Below are positions 25,426 to 34,233 of a stretch of DNA of 64,000 nucleotides, one piece after another (the stretch's first letter is position 1; every line of letters starts with the position of its first letter). The stretch spans positions 36,031 through 100,030 of the forward strand of contig NZ_LQIW01000008.1 of assembly GCF_001500025.1 (NCBI RefSeq), in the 5' to 3' direction. The translations under genes and the position numbers were made by a program. The notes under the pieces were generated by a model, which saw only the letters and a list, made by a program, of their open reading frames with translations, did no database searches and was not told the DNA's origin. The stretch comes from Mycobacterium sp. IS-1590 (GTDB lineage Bacteria > Actinomycetota > Actinomycetes > Mycobacteriales > Mycobacteriaceae).

Positions 25426-26091
25426 TCAGCGCTTGCGGGCGCCGGCGCCGTAAATGATGTCGCTGCGGCCGGCGTCCCAATGGTTGCGGAAGACGACGTC
25501 GGCGATGGGGCGTCGGCGCACCGGGCCGTGCCTGCCGCGGGGCCAGCCCACGACGATATGCCCGGCCAGCGCCCACTCGTCGGGCACGCCGACCGCCGCA
25601 CGGATCAGCGCCTCCCCGTCGTACGAGGCCCAGCTGGTGAAGCACGCTCCGAGGCCCTGCGCGCGGGCGGCCAGGTAGAAGTTCTGCATCGCTGGGAAGA
25701 TCGAGCCGCCCTGCAGGAACTCCGAAGAGAACTCGTTGCGGAACGCGGTGAAGAGCACCGAGGTGAGTTCACCGGCGCGGTCGTGGAGTTCGTAGGTCGC
25801 GCGGTTGTTGCGGGCGGCCCGGCTGTGGTCGTCATCTGCGGGCCTGCTCATGCCGTAGATCGACTCGATGGACCGCAACGCCGCCTGAGCGGCTTGGGCG
25901 ACGACGGCCCGCTGCTCGGGGGAGTCGAGTACGACGAACCGCCACAGCTGCGCGTTGGCGCCGTTGGGAGCCCAGGTCGCGGCCTCGAGGCACCGGTCGA
26001 GTGTCTCCGCGTCGACGGGTTCGTCGGCGAACCGGCGGATCGCCCGCGCGGTGGCCAGCGTCTCCCAGACATCGTTGGTGGGCTGCGGCAT
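25426..26091 (-). CDS. Nitroreductase family protein
   Basis: 221 aa, ATG at 26091. ARAIRRFADEPVDAETL, WAPNGANAQLWRFVV and GACFTSWASYDGEALI match the FMN-binding patterns of the nitroreductase family. It differs clearly from the nitroreductase at 21.9 kb, so is not a recent duplicate. Divergent from the SnoaL-like gene; the shared 128-bp region holds two of the island's TetR-type palindromes, so it may belong to that regulon. Substrate unknown. Confidence 0.87.
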   Translation of the reverse strand: MPQPTNDVWETLATARAIRRFADEPVDAETLDRCLEAATWAPNGANAQLWRFVVLDSPEQRAVVAQAAQAALRSIESIYGMSRPADDDHSRAARNNRATYELHDRAGELTSVLFTAFRNEFSSEFLQGGSIFPAMQNFYLAARAQGLGACFTSWASYDGEALIRAAVGVPDEWALAGHIVVGWPRGRHGPVRRRPIADVVFRNHWDAGRSDIIYGAGARKR

Positions 26092-26162
26092 GCTGCTCCG
26101 TTCGGCGGTCCTGCTCCTGCCCGTCGACCTTAGCGGGAAGGACCGGCGCGTTGAGGGAATGC

Positions 26163-26196
26163 TATACGATCGTATAACGTGCTGTACGACCGTATA
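26163..26196. promoter_or_regulatory. Paired TetR-type operators, sites 1 and 2
   Basis: TATACGATCGTATA (26163-26176) is a perfect palindrome; TGTACGACCGTATA (26183-26196) is a near copy with centres 20 bp apart. Site 1 covers a possible TATAAC -10 (26173-26178), with TTGAGG (26151-26156) as a possible -35. Lies between the nitroreductase and the SnoaL-like gene. Same motif as the other four operator regions. Confidence 0.7.
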
Positions 26197-26219
26197 AGAC
26201 GCCTTGGGAAGGGGCCCAC

Positions 26220-26777
26220 ATGACCACCGCCGACGATCTCGACCAGCTGCGGAGCCGGCTGCAGTACGTCGAGGACCGGATCGCGATCCTGGACTGTGTG
26301 ATGAATCAGGCCCGCGGCCATGACCGTCACGATGCCGATCTGATGTCGAGCGTCTATTTCTCCGACGGCGTCGACGAACACGGTCCGGTGGTGAAGGTCG
26401 GCGCCGAGTACGCCGAGTACGCCAACGACGCCCACAGCGCGGTGTTCGAGGATCACCTGCACAACATCACCACCCACACCTGTGAAATCGACGGCGACGT
26501 AGCGCATGCCGAGAGCTACGTGATGGGCTCGATGCGGGCCAAGGGCGGCAAGGTGGTCGCGCTGATGGGCGGGCGCTACCTCGACCGCCTCGAACGTCGC
26601 GAGGGGGAGTGGAAGATCGCGCTGCGGCGCTGCACGATCGAATGGATGATGCAGGGCGACTCCTCGGTGCTGGCCTCCGGCGCGGTGAAGGGCTTCATCA
26701 AGGGCAAGTGGGACCGCACCGACTTGTCCTACGCCCGGCCGCTGGAGATAAACAGCGCGCCCGTCGACCGGTGGTGA
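26220..26777 (+). CDS. SnoaL/NTF2-like domain protein
   Basis: 185 aa, ATG at 26220. Cone-shaped NTF2-like fold suggested by the DRIAILDCVMNQARGHDRHD start, the acidic DHLHNITTHTCEIDGD and GGRYLDRLERREGEWKIALRR patterns of SnoaL_4 proteins. Such proteins serve as isomerases, cyclases or hydratases in steroid and polyketide catabolism, or bind small ligands. First gene behind operator sites 1-2; the next SDR starts 7 nt later. Reaction unknown. Confidence 0.8.
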   Translation: MTTADDLDQLRSRLQYVEDRIAILDCVMNQARGHDRHDADLMSSVYFSDGVDEHGPVVKVGAEYAEYANDAHSAVFEDHLHNITTHTCEIDGDVAHAESYVMGSMRAKGGKVVALMGGRYLDRLERREGEWKIALRRCTIEWMMQGDSSVLASGAVKGFIKGKWDRTDLSYARPLEINSAPVDRW

Positions 26778-26784
26778 GGCCTTG

Positions 26785-27573
26785 ATGCACCTGGCCGGGC
26801 GGGTCGCGCTGATCACCGGCGGCGGGTCGGGCATTGGACGTGCTGCAGCGCAACGCCTTTCAGCCGAAGGTATGCGCCTTTGCGTGCTCGACATCGACGG
26901 CGACGCCGCGCGTGCGGTGGCCGAGCCGCTCGGTGGGCTGGCACTGGCGTGCGACGTCGCCGACGCCGACCAGGTGGAGACGGCGTTCGCGCAGTGCGTC
27001 GAAGAACTCGGCGGGCTCGATCTCGCATTGCTGAACGCCGGGATCACCATCCGATGGTCGGGCGACATCGGTGCGCTTGACCTCGCCGACTACCGAAAAT
27101 CGTTGGGCGTGAACCTCGACGGTGTCGTGTATGGATTGGTCAACGCGGTGCGCACGATGCGGACCCTGGACGAGGCCGACCGTGCCATCCTGGCGACCGC
27201 ATCGCTCGCCGGCCTCATGCCGTGGCATCCGGACCCGGTGTACTCGCTCGGCAAGCACGCCGTCGTCGGGTTGATGCGCTCGGTCGCTCCGAGCCTGGCC
27301 GCCGAGCACATCGCGGTGCACACCATCTGCCCGGGCATCACCGAAACCGGTGCCCTCGGGAACCGGCGGGCGCTGGTCGAGGGCATCGGAGTGCCGGTGA
27401 TGGAGCCGGAAGCCAGCGCGGACGCCGTCGTCGCGGCGGTGACGGCGCCACTTGACACCTCCGGGTCATGCTGGGTCGTCCAGTATGGAACCGACCCGTG
27501 GCCAATGCAATTCGCCGACCTCGACACCCCCGACAGCCGGCTCAACGTGCCGGCGAGGCGCTCCCGACGCTGA
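26785..27573 (+). CDS. SDR family oxidoreductase
   Basis: 262 aa from ATG at 26785 (an in-frame TTG precedes it). TGGGSGIGRAAAQRL cofactor site, LNAG, catalytic Ser in LATASLAGLMPWHP and YSLGK. NAD(P)-dependent dehydrogenase/reductase. Cotranscribed with the SnoaL-like gene and convergent to a P450 with about 20 bp between stops. Likely acts on the island's substrate after hydroxylation. Confidence 0.88.
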   Translation: MHLAGRVALITGGGSGIGRAAAQRLSAEGMRLCVLDIDGDAARAVAEPLGGLALACDVADADQVETAFAQCVEELGGLDLALLNAGITIRWSGDIGALDLADYRKSLGVNLDGVVYGLVNAVRTMRTLDEADRAILATASLAGLMPWHPDPVYSLGKHAVVGLMRSVAPSLAAEHIAVHTICPGITETGALGNRRALVEGIGVPVMEPEASADAVVAAVTAPLDTSGSCWVVQYGTDPWPMQFADLDTPDSRLNVPARRSRR

Positions 27574-27592
27574 TCACCGCGCGCCGAGGGCC

Positions 27593-28792
27593 TCAGCCGA
27601 GCACCGCGGGCATCGAATCCCAACCACGTACCGCCGCCGTCGGCGCCCGCACGGCGTTGTCCGTGTCGATGGTCCAGTCGGGCCAGCGCTTGAGAATCTC
27701 CTCCAGGGCCACCCTGCCTTCGACCCGGGCCAGCGATGCGCCGAGGCAGAAATGTGTGCCCCGCCCGAACGACAGGTGGTTGTTGGCGACGCGGTGGATG
27801 TCGAAGGTGTCCGGATTGTCGAACTTGGCCTCGTCGCGGTTCGCCGATCCGCCCATCAACAGCAGCGCGCTGCCGACTGGAATCGTCTGCCCGTGGTACA
27901 CGACGTCATTCGCGACGTAACGCGCGATGTGGTGTACCGGCGGCTCGTAACGCAGCACCTCCTCGACGGCGTTCGCGATCAGGCGCGGGTCCCTGCTCAA
28001 CTCCCGCCGCTGGTCGGGGTGTTCGCCGAGCAGCTTGCCCAGCCACCCGAACAGCCGGCCCACGGTCTCGGTCCCGGCGTTGGCGATCACGCCGAGGAAG
28101 ACCAGAAGCTCCTCGGTGTTCAACCGCCGCACCGTGCCGTCGATGTCGGTGAACTCGACGTTGAGCAGTTCGGTGACCAGATCGTCCGACGGGTTCTGCT
28201 CACGCCAGGCGACGTAGTCGGCAAACATGTTGCCGTTGAAGTAGTTGTCCTTGCTGACGGGTAATGGCTCACCCGGCTTGTTACGGAGCCGACGACCGGC
28301 GACACGGCGCACCGATCGCTGCAGCGAGTCCGGCATGCCGACCAGCATCCCGATGACGCGCATCGGCATCTCGGCGCCGAGGTCCGTGGTGAAGTCGAAG
28401 CGATCGCCGTCGCGTAACGGATCCAGGCAGGCCGCGCAGAAGGCGCGCACCTGGTCCTCGATGGCCGCCATCTTGCGCGGGGTGAATGCGCGGGAAACCA
28501 ACAGGCGGTGCACGGTGTGCAGGGGCGGGTCCTCGTTGATGAAGACGCCCAGTGGCATGACCGGTTCGGCCTTGACCACCTCGAGGATGTCACCCTTGGC
28601 CGAGCTGAGGTTCTCGACGTCGCGCAGCGCCGCCTCCACATCGGCGAACCGGCTCAGGCCCCAGAACCCGAACTTGTCGTTGTAGTACACCGGCGCCTCG
28701 TCGCGCAGCCGCCGGTACACCGGATACGGGTCGACATCGATCGCCACGTCGTACGGGTCGTAGTACAGCTCGTCGGTGATGGGCGCGGTCAC
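27593..28792 (-). CDS. Cytochrome P450 (paralogue of the one at 34.2 kb)
   Basis: 399 aa from the GTG at 28792 with CGAAGG upstream. I-helix ANAGTETVGRLFGW, K-helix EEVLRYEPP (ExxR) and heme loop LSFGRGTHFCLGASLAR with the cysteine ligand are all intact. A soluble class I bacterial P450 needing ferredoxin and reductase, which are not in the window. By eye about two thirds of positions match the P450 at 34.2 kb, so they arose by duplication. Divergent from the LLM gene across operator sites 3-4. Confidence 0.92.
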   Translation of the reverse strand: MTAPITDELYYDPYDVAIDVDPYPVYRRLRDEAPVYYNDKFGFWGLSRFADVEAALRDVENLSSAKGDILEVVKAEPVMPLGVFINEDPPLHTVHRLLVSRAFTPRKMAAIEDQVRAFCAACLDPLRDGDRFDFTTDLGAEMPMRVIGMLVGMPDSLQRSVRRVAGRRLRNKPGEPLPVSKDNYFNGNMFADYVAWREQNPSDDLVTELLNVEFTDIDGTVRRLNTEELLVFLGVIANAGTETVGRLFGWLGKLLGEHPDQRRELSRDPRLIANAVEEVLRYEPPVHHIARYVANDVVYHGQTIPVGSALLLMGGSANRDEAKFDNPDTFDIHRVANNHLSFGRGTHFCLGASLARVEGRVALEEILKRWPDWTIDTDNAVRAPTAAVRGWDSMPAVLG

Positions 28793-28824
28793 GATGCGAG
28801 CCTTCGGGCCGTACCTGCGCTTGT

Positions 28825-28856
28825 TGTACGAACGTATGGCATTGTACGATCGTATG
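28825..28856. promoter_or_regulatory. Paired TetR-type operators, sites 3 and 4
   Basis: TGTACGAACGTATG (28825-28838) and TGTACGATCGTATG (28843-28856), centres 18 bp apart, between the divergent P450 and LLM genes, so both operons could be controlled together. Confidence 0.7.
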
Positions 28857-28889
28857 GCACAACCGGCGGCGGCGTAAAGGAGCGTGAGC

Positions 28890-29741
28890 GTGGACCTCGG
28901 TTTCGTCTCGCTCAACACACCGCGCGACCTCCCATCCGACGTTCTTGCCGTCGAGCTCGAAGCCCGTGGATTCGAGTCGCTGTGGGTCGGCGAACACCCG
29001 CAGATTCCCGTGGCCGCCCGCGGCCAGCTCCCCGCCGGCCTGCTCGACGCGCAGAAACAGATGTGGGATCCATTCCTGTCGCTGCTGGTCGCTGTCCGGG
29101 CGACGACGACGTTACGGGCCGGCACCTCGGTGGTATTGCCCCTGGAGCACGAATTGTTCACGTTCGCAAAACAAGTCGCGACTCTGGATCAACTGAGCCA
29201 GGGGCGCCTCGTGCTCGGCGTGGGGGTCGGAATGCGCGCGGAACTGGAGACGAGCAGCCCGATCGCGTGGAAGGACCGGTACCGGGCGCTGGCCGACATG
29301 GTCGCTGCGCTGAAGAAGCTGTGGACCCACGACGAACCCGAACACCACGGAGAGTTCTACGAATTCGAGCCGGTCTGGTCCCAGCCCAAGCCGTTCCAGC
29401 GACCGAACCCACCGCTGTTGGCCGCCACCACCGGGCCGAAGGCGACACGCGAGTGCTTGGCCTGGGCCGACGGCTGGCTGCCCGGGGATGCCGCGTTCCG
29501 CGATCTTGCCGCGGCACTGGCCGACTACCGGCATGCGGCCGAGGACGCGGGCCGCGACCCGGCGACGCTGGACCTGACGGTCATGGCCTGGGGTGACCCG
29601 AAACCCGAGCGACTCACCCGGTACCGGGACCTCGGCTTCAACCGTGTCGTGCTGGGCGGCGGCCGCCGCGACGGTAACGACCCGTCGACGACCCTGGACT
29701 ACCTGGATCGCTACGCGAGTGTCGTCAACGAACTCCGTTGA
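28890..29741 (+). CDS. LLM-class (luciferase-like) flavin/F420 oxidoreductase
   Basis: 283 aa from the GTG at 28890; GGAG seven bases upstream favours this over the GTG at 28884. TIM-barrel LLM pattern: FESLWVGEHPQIP, TLRAGTSVVLPLEHELF, KQVATLDQLSQGRLVLGVGVG and ATTGPKATRECLAWADG. In mycobacteria most such proteins use F420, others FMN; the sequence does not settle it. First gene of an LLM-SDR-VOC operon in the P450 island. Confidence 0.87.
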   Translation: MDLGFVSLNTPRDLPSDVLAVELEARGFESLWVGEHPQIPVAARGQLPAGLLDAQKQMWDPFLSLLVAVRATTTLRAGTSVVLPLEHELFTFAKQVATLDQLSQGRLVLGVGVGMRAELETSSPIAWKDRYRALADMVAALKKLWTHDEPEHHGEFYEFEPVWSQPKPFQRPNPPLLAATTGPKATRECLAWADGWLPGDAAFRDLAAALADYRHAAEDAGRDPATLDLTVMAWGDPKPERLTRYRDLGFNRVVLGGGRRDGNDPSTTLDYLDRYASVVNELR

Positions 29742-29784
29742 CCGGCAACCTGATAGACCGCACCAGAACGGAAAGGACGTGCAT

Positions 29785-30555
29785 GTGAACGACAAATTCT
29801 CGATGGAGGAACGGGTCGCGGTCATCACCGGCGGCGGGACCGGCATCGGCCGCGGTTCGGCACTGACGCTGGCCGAGCGCGGCGCCGACATCGTGCTCGC
29901 CGGCCGCCGGACCGAACCGCTGAAATCCACCGTCACCGAGATCGAGGCGCTCGGGCGCCGCGCGCTCGCCGTGCCGACGGACGTGACCCAGGCCGACGCA
30001 TGCCGCGAGCTGGTCGCCACGACACTGGCCGAGTTCGGTCGCCTCGACGTACTGGTGAACAACGCCGGCGGCGGTGAGACGAAGTCGATCATGAAGTGGA
30101 CCGACGATGAATGGCAGCACGTCCTCGACCTGAACCTGTCCAGTGCCTGGTACCTGTCCCGCGCCGCGGTCGAGCCGATGATCAAGCAGGGCAAGGGGGC
30201 AATCGTCAACATCTCGTCGGGTGCCAGCCTGCTCGCCATGCCCCAGGCGGTCGCCTACGCCGCGGCCAAGGCCGGCCTGAACAACCTGACCGGATCGATG
30301 GCGGCCGCCTGGACCCGCAAAGGCGTGCGGGTCAACGCGATCGCCTGCGGAGCCATTCGTACGCCGGGCCTCGAATCCGACGCGCAGCGCCAAGGTTTCG
30401 ACATCGACATGATCGGCCAGACAAACGGCGCCGGGCGTGTCGGCGAACCCGACGAGATCGGCCACGGCGTACTGTTCTTCGCCTCCGACGCCTCCAGCTT
30501 CTGCTCGGGCCAGACGCTCTATATGCACGGCGGCCCCGGCCCGGCGGGGGTGTGA
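29785..30555 (+). CDS. SDR family oxidoreductase
   Basis: 256 aa from the GTG at 29785 with AAAGGA seven bases upstream. TGGGTGIGRGSALTL, NNAGGG, ISSGASLLAMPQ with YAAAK, and the C-terminal LYMHGGPGPAGV. NAD(P)-dependent. 43 nt after the LLM stop and 1 nt before the VOC gene, so the middle of a three-gene operon. Substrate unknown. Confidence 0.9.
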   Translation: MNDKFSMEERVAVITGGGTGIGRGSALTLAERGADIVLAGRRTEPLKSTVTEIEALGRRALAVPTDVTQADACRELVATTLAEFGRLDVLVNNAGGGETKSIMKWTDDEWQHVLDLNLSSAWYLSRAAVEPMIKQGKGAIVNISSGASLLAMPQAVAYAAAKAGLNNLTGSMAAAWTRKGVRVNAIACGAIRTPGLESDAQRQGFDIDMIGQTNGAGRVGEPDEIGHGVLFFASDASSFCSGQTLYMHGGPGPAGV

Positions 30556-30556
30556 C

Positions 30557-30988
30557 ATGGGCGTCAGTCATGTCGGTCTGCGCGTTCGCGACCTCGACGC
30601 GTCCAAGCGGTTCTACGAGGCGCTCGGCTTCACCGAAGTGAAGAGGATGACCATCCCCGACGAGATGGCCGCCGGGCTTCTTCCGCTCTCAACGCCGATC
30701 GGGTTCGAAGCCGCCTATCTGCAGCAGGATGACGGCTTCGTCCTGCAACTGCTGACGTTCTCGGGGCACCCCGCGCCCGATGAGCCCGAACGCGGCATGG
30801 TCGGTGCCGGCCTCACCCACCTGTCGATCGCCGTCGACGACATTGCCGCGGCACAGGCGGCGCTCACCTCCGCAGGCGGCACGATCGTCGCCGACCCGGG
30901 CGGCGGATTCGCTTGCATGGCGCGCGATCCCGAGGGCCAGCTGATCGAGTTGGTGCACAACAAGGTGCGACCGGTGCCCCCCGCCTGA
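30557..30988 (+). CDS. VOC (glyoxalase/bleomycin resistance/dioxygenase) protein
   Basis: 143 aa, ATG one base after the SDR stop. Two beta-alpha-beta-beta-beta modules: VSHVGLRVRDLDASKRFYEALGF (first His ligand) and LTHLSIAVDD, ending MARDPEGQLIELVHN (Glu ligand). Likely a metal-dependent isomerase, epimerase, lyase or extradiol-type enzyme of the catabolic operon. Convergent with the P450 downstream, only 5 bp between stops. Confidence 0.87.
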   Translation: MGVSHVGLRVRDLDASKRFYEALGFTEVKRMTIPDEMAAGLLPLSTPIGFEAAYLQQDDGFVLQLLTFSGHPAPDEPERGMVGAGLTHLSIAVDDIAAAQAALTSAGGTIVADPGGGFACMARDPEGQLIELVHNKVRPVPPA

Positions 30989-30993
30989 ACCCG

Positions 30994-32346
30994 CTAGAAA
31001 TCGATCACCGCAGCCTCTTTGCGCTCGGTGATCGGGCGGGCCAGGCCTTGCTCGTCGCAGATCCGCTGCAACCGGTCCACCGTTTCGTCCAGTCCCGGTC
31101 CGAGTGCCCGACCGGGCGTGAACGTCGCGGGCAGGTGACGCATGCCCTGGATGACGCCGATGGTGTCGTAGTGAACGGTGCCGTCCGGATCACATCGGTA
31201 GTCGGGCATACGGTCGAGCACCGCGCACAGCATGGATTTGAACACCGTCCGCGCGACGTTGGAACCGATGCATCGGTGAACTCCGAGCCCGAAACTGAAG
31301 TGGCGGTTCGCCTTCCGGTCGAGCACGAGGTCATCGGGATCGTCGAACAGCGATGGGTCGCGATTCGCCATCGCCCACGACAGCCACAGGCGCTCGCCTT
31401 CTTTGAGCACGACGCCGTCGAGATCCATGTCCGCCGAGATCGTCCGGGCATCACCCGGCGCGGGGGTGAAGTAGCGCAAGAACTCCTCGGTGGCCGGGTT
31501 GAGCAACGCCGCACGGTGCGTGGTGAGTCGCTCGCGTTCGTCGGTGTGCTCACCGAGCCATTCGAGCGCGTGTGCGGTCAGAGCCGTCGTGGTATCGAAG
31601 CCTCCACCGATGAGCAGGTTGAGCATGCCGATGAGCTCGATATCGGGTGGCGCCTCACCGTCGATCCGTAACCGGGCCAGCGCGTCGATGATGCCCGGAC
31701 GCGGGTTGTCGCGGATCTCGGCGAGATTGGTGAACAGGTCGACGCCCATCGCCATGTACAGCTCCCGAACACGTTCTGCATTGGGTGAGTCCGGCGGGGT
31801 GTAGACCGACGCGTGTGCCGGTTCGTTGTACATCCGCCACTTGGCCAGCGGGACGCCCAGCATGGCCAGCGTCAACACGGCGGGCACGACATTGGCGAGG
31901 TCGTCGACGAAATCGATTCGGCCCGACTCGATGTGGTCGTCCAGGCAGGCGCGTACCACCTCGTCGACGAACGGCTGCCACCGCTTGACCGCCGCCGGAG
32001 ACAGGTAGGGGTTCAACGCGTCGCGGTAGTAACGGTGCTCGGGGTCGTCCATCTCCAGCATCCCGCCGCGAAAATTGCCCGCATCGAGCATGGTCGGAAT
32101 CGAGATGCCCTTGTACCCGCGCCGCTCGTTGTGTACATCGTGGTCGTTGGACACGTGCGGGCACCGGGCGAGTTCGAAGACCTCGTGACCACCCGCGGCG
32201 ACCCAGTGCCCGCCGTAGGTACCGGTCCACGCGAGCGGGCACGTGCGATGCATCTCGTGGGTGATGTTCAGGAACTGGTTGCGGTACTCCGGCCGGTGGC
32301 GGTCGAAGTGGTATTCGTGCCGTGCAATCTCGTCGGTTGCACTCAC
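30994..32346 (-). CDS. Cytochrome P450
   Basis: 450 aa from the GTG at 32346 that overlaps the SDR stop (GTGA). Intact I-helix IGGGFDTTTALT, ExxR in EEFLRYFTPA and heme loop FSFGLGVHRCIGSNVAR. Different from the two paralogous P450s of this island and longer. Cotranscribed with the SDR upstream, as an oxidation pair: hydroxylation then alcohol oxidation. Redox partners not present in the window. Confidence 0.92.
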   Translation of the reverse strand: MSATDEIARHEYHFDRHRPEYRNQFLNITHEMHRTCPLAWTGTYGGHWVAAGGHEVFELARCPHVSNDHDVHNERRGYKGISIPTMLDAGNFRGGMLEMDDPEHRYYRDALNPYLSPAAVKRWQPFVDEVVRACLDDHIESGRIDFVDDLANVVPAVLTLAMLGVPLAKWRMYNEPAHASVYTPPDSPNAERVRELYMAMGVDLFTNLAEIRDNPRPGIIDALARLRIDGEAPPDIELIGMLNLLIGGGFDTTTALTAHALEWLGEHTDERERLTTHRAALLNPATEEFLRYFTPAPGDARTISADMDLDGVVLKEGERLWLSWAMANRDPSLFDDPDDLVLDRKANRHFSFGLGVHRCIGSNVARTVFKSMLCAVLDRMPDYRCDPDGTVHYDTIGVIQGMRHLPATFTPGRALGPGLDETVDRLQRICDEQGLARPITERKEAAVIDF

Positions 32347-33095
32347 AACACCGCTCCTCCATTCACTCCGATGACCTGACCGGTGACGTAACCCGCACCC
32401 TCCGAGCACAAGAACGCACAGGTGGCCGCGACGTCGTCGGCGGTGCCAAGGCGTCCGGCGGGAATGGCGCGCACCAGCATCTCGGCCGGCGGCAGCTTCT
32501 TGGCGCGCTGTTGTTCGCGCAACATCGGGGTGTCTATGACGAACGGCGGGACGGTGTTGGCGGTGATTCCCCTCGACGCATACTCCGCGGCGACCGTCTT
32601 GGTCATCGCGATGACCCCACCCTTGGTCGCCGAGTAGTGACCCTGGCGGACGGCGCCGTTCTGACCCGCGGCCGAAGAGATCGTCACGATCCGCCCCCAC
32701 TGCGATGCGACCATGTCGGGCAGCGCGGCCTGTATACACAGGAAGGTGCCCGTCAGGTTGACCGCGAGGTAGCGGTTCCACTCGTCGAGGGTGATCTCGT
32801 CGAACTTCGTGAACCCGGCCAGCGCGGCACTGGTCACGAGAATTTCGGTCGGGCCCAACGACTTCCGTGCCGTCTCGAAAGCCCGATGCACGGCTGCCTG
32901 ATCGGATACGTCGGCACAGATACCGACCGCCTGGATTCCCGTTGCCTGCAGCTCGTCGGCGGCCTGGAGTGCGGCGGCGCCGTTGACATCCAGCACCGCG
33001 ACGGAATGTCCGTCGCGGGCGAGATGTTCGGCAATCGAGCGGCCCAGTCCCGAGCCGCCGCCGGTGACCACTGCCACGCGGTTCACGTCGTCCAT
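32343..33095 (-). CDS. SDR family oxidoreductase
   Basis: 250 aa, ATG at 33095. TGGGSGLGRSIAEHL, catalytic ISSAAGQNGAVRQGHYSATK, C-terminal GQVIGVNGGAVL. Resembles 3-oxoacyl-ACP/hydroxyacyl-CoA-type SDRs. First gene of an operon with the P450 and placed directly behind operator sites 5-6. Confidence 0.9.
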   Translation of the reverse strand: MDDVNRVAVVTGGGSGLGRSIAEHLARDGHSVAVLDVNGAAALQAADELQATGIQAVGICADVSDQAAVHRAFETARKSLGPTEILVTSAALAGFTKFDEITLDEWNRYLAVNLTGTFLCIQAALPDMVASQWGRIVTISSAAGQNGAVRQGHYSATKGGVIAMTKTVAAEYASRGITANTVPPFVIDTPMLREQQRAKKLPPAEMLVRAIPAGRLGTADDVAATCAFLCSEGAGYVTGQVIGVNGGAVL

Positions 33096-33118
33096 CCCCT
33101 CGCCAGAGCGCTGCCTGC

Positions 33119-33149
33119 TGTACGAACGTACAACCTATGCAATCGTATA
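33119..33149. promoter_or_regulatory. Paired TetR-type operators, sites 5 and 6
   Basis: TGTACGAACGTACA (33119-33132) matches the consensus; TATGCAATCGTATA (33136-33149) keeps only the right half well. Centres 17 bp apart. Lies between the SDR start and the TetR stop, so it should control SDR-P450, not the TetR gene itself. Confidence 0.68.
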
Positions 33150-33155
33150 GCAAGG

Positions 33156-33788
33156 TCAGCGGCGAGCGCTCGGCCCCTTTTTCGGCTTGCGACGTGCGGG
33201 CCGCGGTTCGATCGCGTCGAGGTACTTCTCGACCGCCTTGACGACCTCGGCGTGGGCCGCGTCGACGCCGACACCCTCCTCGAGGTTGAGGAACTTGGGG
33301 ATTCCGGTGATCAGCAGGACGGCGGCGCCCAGCGACAGGTTTCCCTCGAACCGGGTGCGAGCGCCGTACCGCTGCGCCAGCGCGTCGACCTGGATCTTGC
33401 GGACCCGGTTGGTGACCTCGGCGATCTCCGAGGCGATGGACTTCCGATGGTTGCCCAGGGCCATGAACTCGGTGATCAGTGCGCCGGTCGCCTCGTCCCA
33501 GCTGTACTCCCACAGGGCGTGCAAGGGGTCCTCGGACCGCGTCTCGAGCGCCTTGCTCAACACCGCGAGATTGCGCTCGGAGTAACGGCGGATCGCGGCG
33601 AGGAAGATGTCGTCGAGCGAGGGGAAGTAGTACTGCACCAGGCTCGCGGTGACGCCCGCTCGGGCCGCCAGCGCGCGGTAGCTCACGCTGGCGTATCCCT
33701 CTTCGAGCATCATCTTCTCGACGGAGTCGAGCAGGGTGTCACGCGTCTTGGACGTCTCCGCGCCGACACGGCGGGGCGCTGCTGCCAT
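33156..33788 (-). CDS. TetR family transcriptional regulator
   Basis: 210 aa from ATG at 33788 (GAGAGGTG upstream; a GTG at 33794 is possible). N-terminal HTH: TRDTLLDSVEKMMLEEGYASV, then ALAARAGVTASLVQYYFPSLD (in parts), the standard TetR recognition helix. The C-terminal ligand domain is about 150 aa and ends in a very basic tail (RRKPKKGPSARR). It is the only one-component regulator in the 26-36 kb island and the most likely reader of the TRTACGANCGTAYA sites. It may be cotranscribed with the truncated LLM gene, which has sites 7-8 upstream, giving autoregulation. Confidence 0.9.
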   Translation of the reverse strand: MAAAPRRVGAETSKTRDTLLDSVEKMMLEEGYASVSYRALAARAGVTASLVQYYFPSLDDIFLAAIRRYSERNLAVLSKALETRSEDPLHALWEYSWDEATGALITEFMALGNHRKSIASEIAEVTNRVRKIQVDALAQRYGARTRFEGNLSLGAAVLLITGIPKFLNLEEGVGVDAAHAEVVKAVEKYLDAIEPRPARRKPKKGPSARR

Positions 33789-33842
33789 CGTCACCTCTCA
33801 GATTGGCTGACGAACATTCTCGCACCCGTCGCGCCGCGGCCC

Positions 33843-34154
33843 TCAGCTGAACATGCCTCGATATCCGAACGCCGGATGTCGTCGGCTGATGTGGGGATCG
33901 TCGGCGCCGAAGATCTTCTCCCGCAGCGTGCCGGGACGGTACTCGGCGGACCCGTTGCACTCGCCCTGCACCCCGAGCGTGTCGGTGAAGAAGAACTCGT
34001 CGATCTTGGCGGCCTCGGCCTTGCGCGCCAGGTCCGGCCACAGGTCGAAAGTCTTGAAATCCCGGTTGCGGGCGCGCGGATACCGACAGCCGCCGTCGAA
34101 GTTGTGACCGACCGAGTTCATCACGAGCAGGGTGAAGATCATGCGCTTGGCCAT
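33843..34154 (-). pseudogene. Truncated LLM (NtaA/SnaA-type) monooxygenase remnant
   Basis: 103 codons, ATG at 34154 with a good GAGGAG site. MAKRMIFTLLVMNSVGHN and FDLWPDLARKAEAAKIDEFFFTDTLGV match the N-terminus of FMN-dependent NtaA/DszA-like monooxygenases, which are about 440 aa. The tail HPAFGYRGMFS does not fit and the frame then stops. So about three quarters of the gene is gone, while its start signal and operator region remain. A functional short protein cannot be excluded. Confidence 0.6.
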
Positions 34155-34176
34155 CGACTCGCTCCTCATTCGTCCC

Positions 34177-34212
34177 TATACGGTCGTACAGCCGATGCTA
34201 TATGCTCGTACA
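34177..34212. promoter_or_regulatory. Paired TetR-type operators, sites 7 and 8
   Basis: TATACGGTCGTACA (34177-34190) and TATATGCTCGTACA (34199-34212, left half degenerate), centres 22 bp apart, between the truncated LLM gene and the divergent P450. Confidence 0.68.
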
Positions 34213-34233
34213 AACTTTCCGAGGAGAAACGGT

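Noticed and set aside
26163..26196. Palindromes as KstR or KstR2 sites
   Set aside because: The TACGANCGTA core does not match the AAC/GTT or CAAG/CTTG cores known for those regulators.
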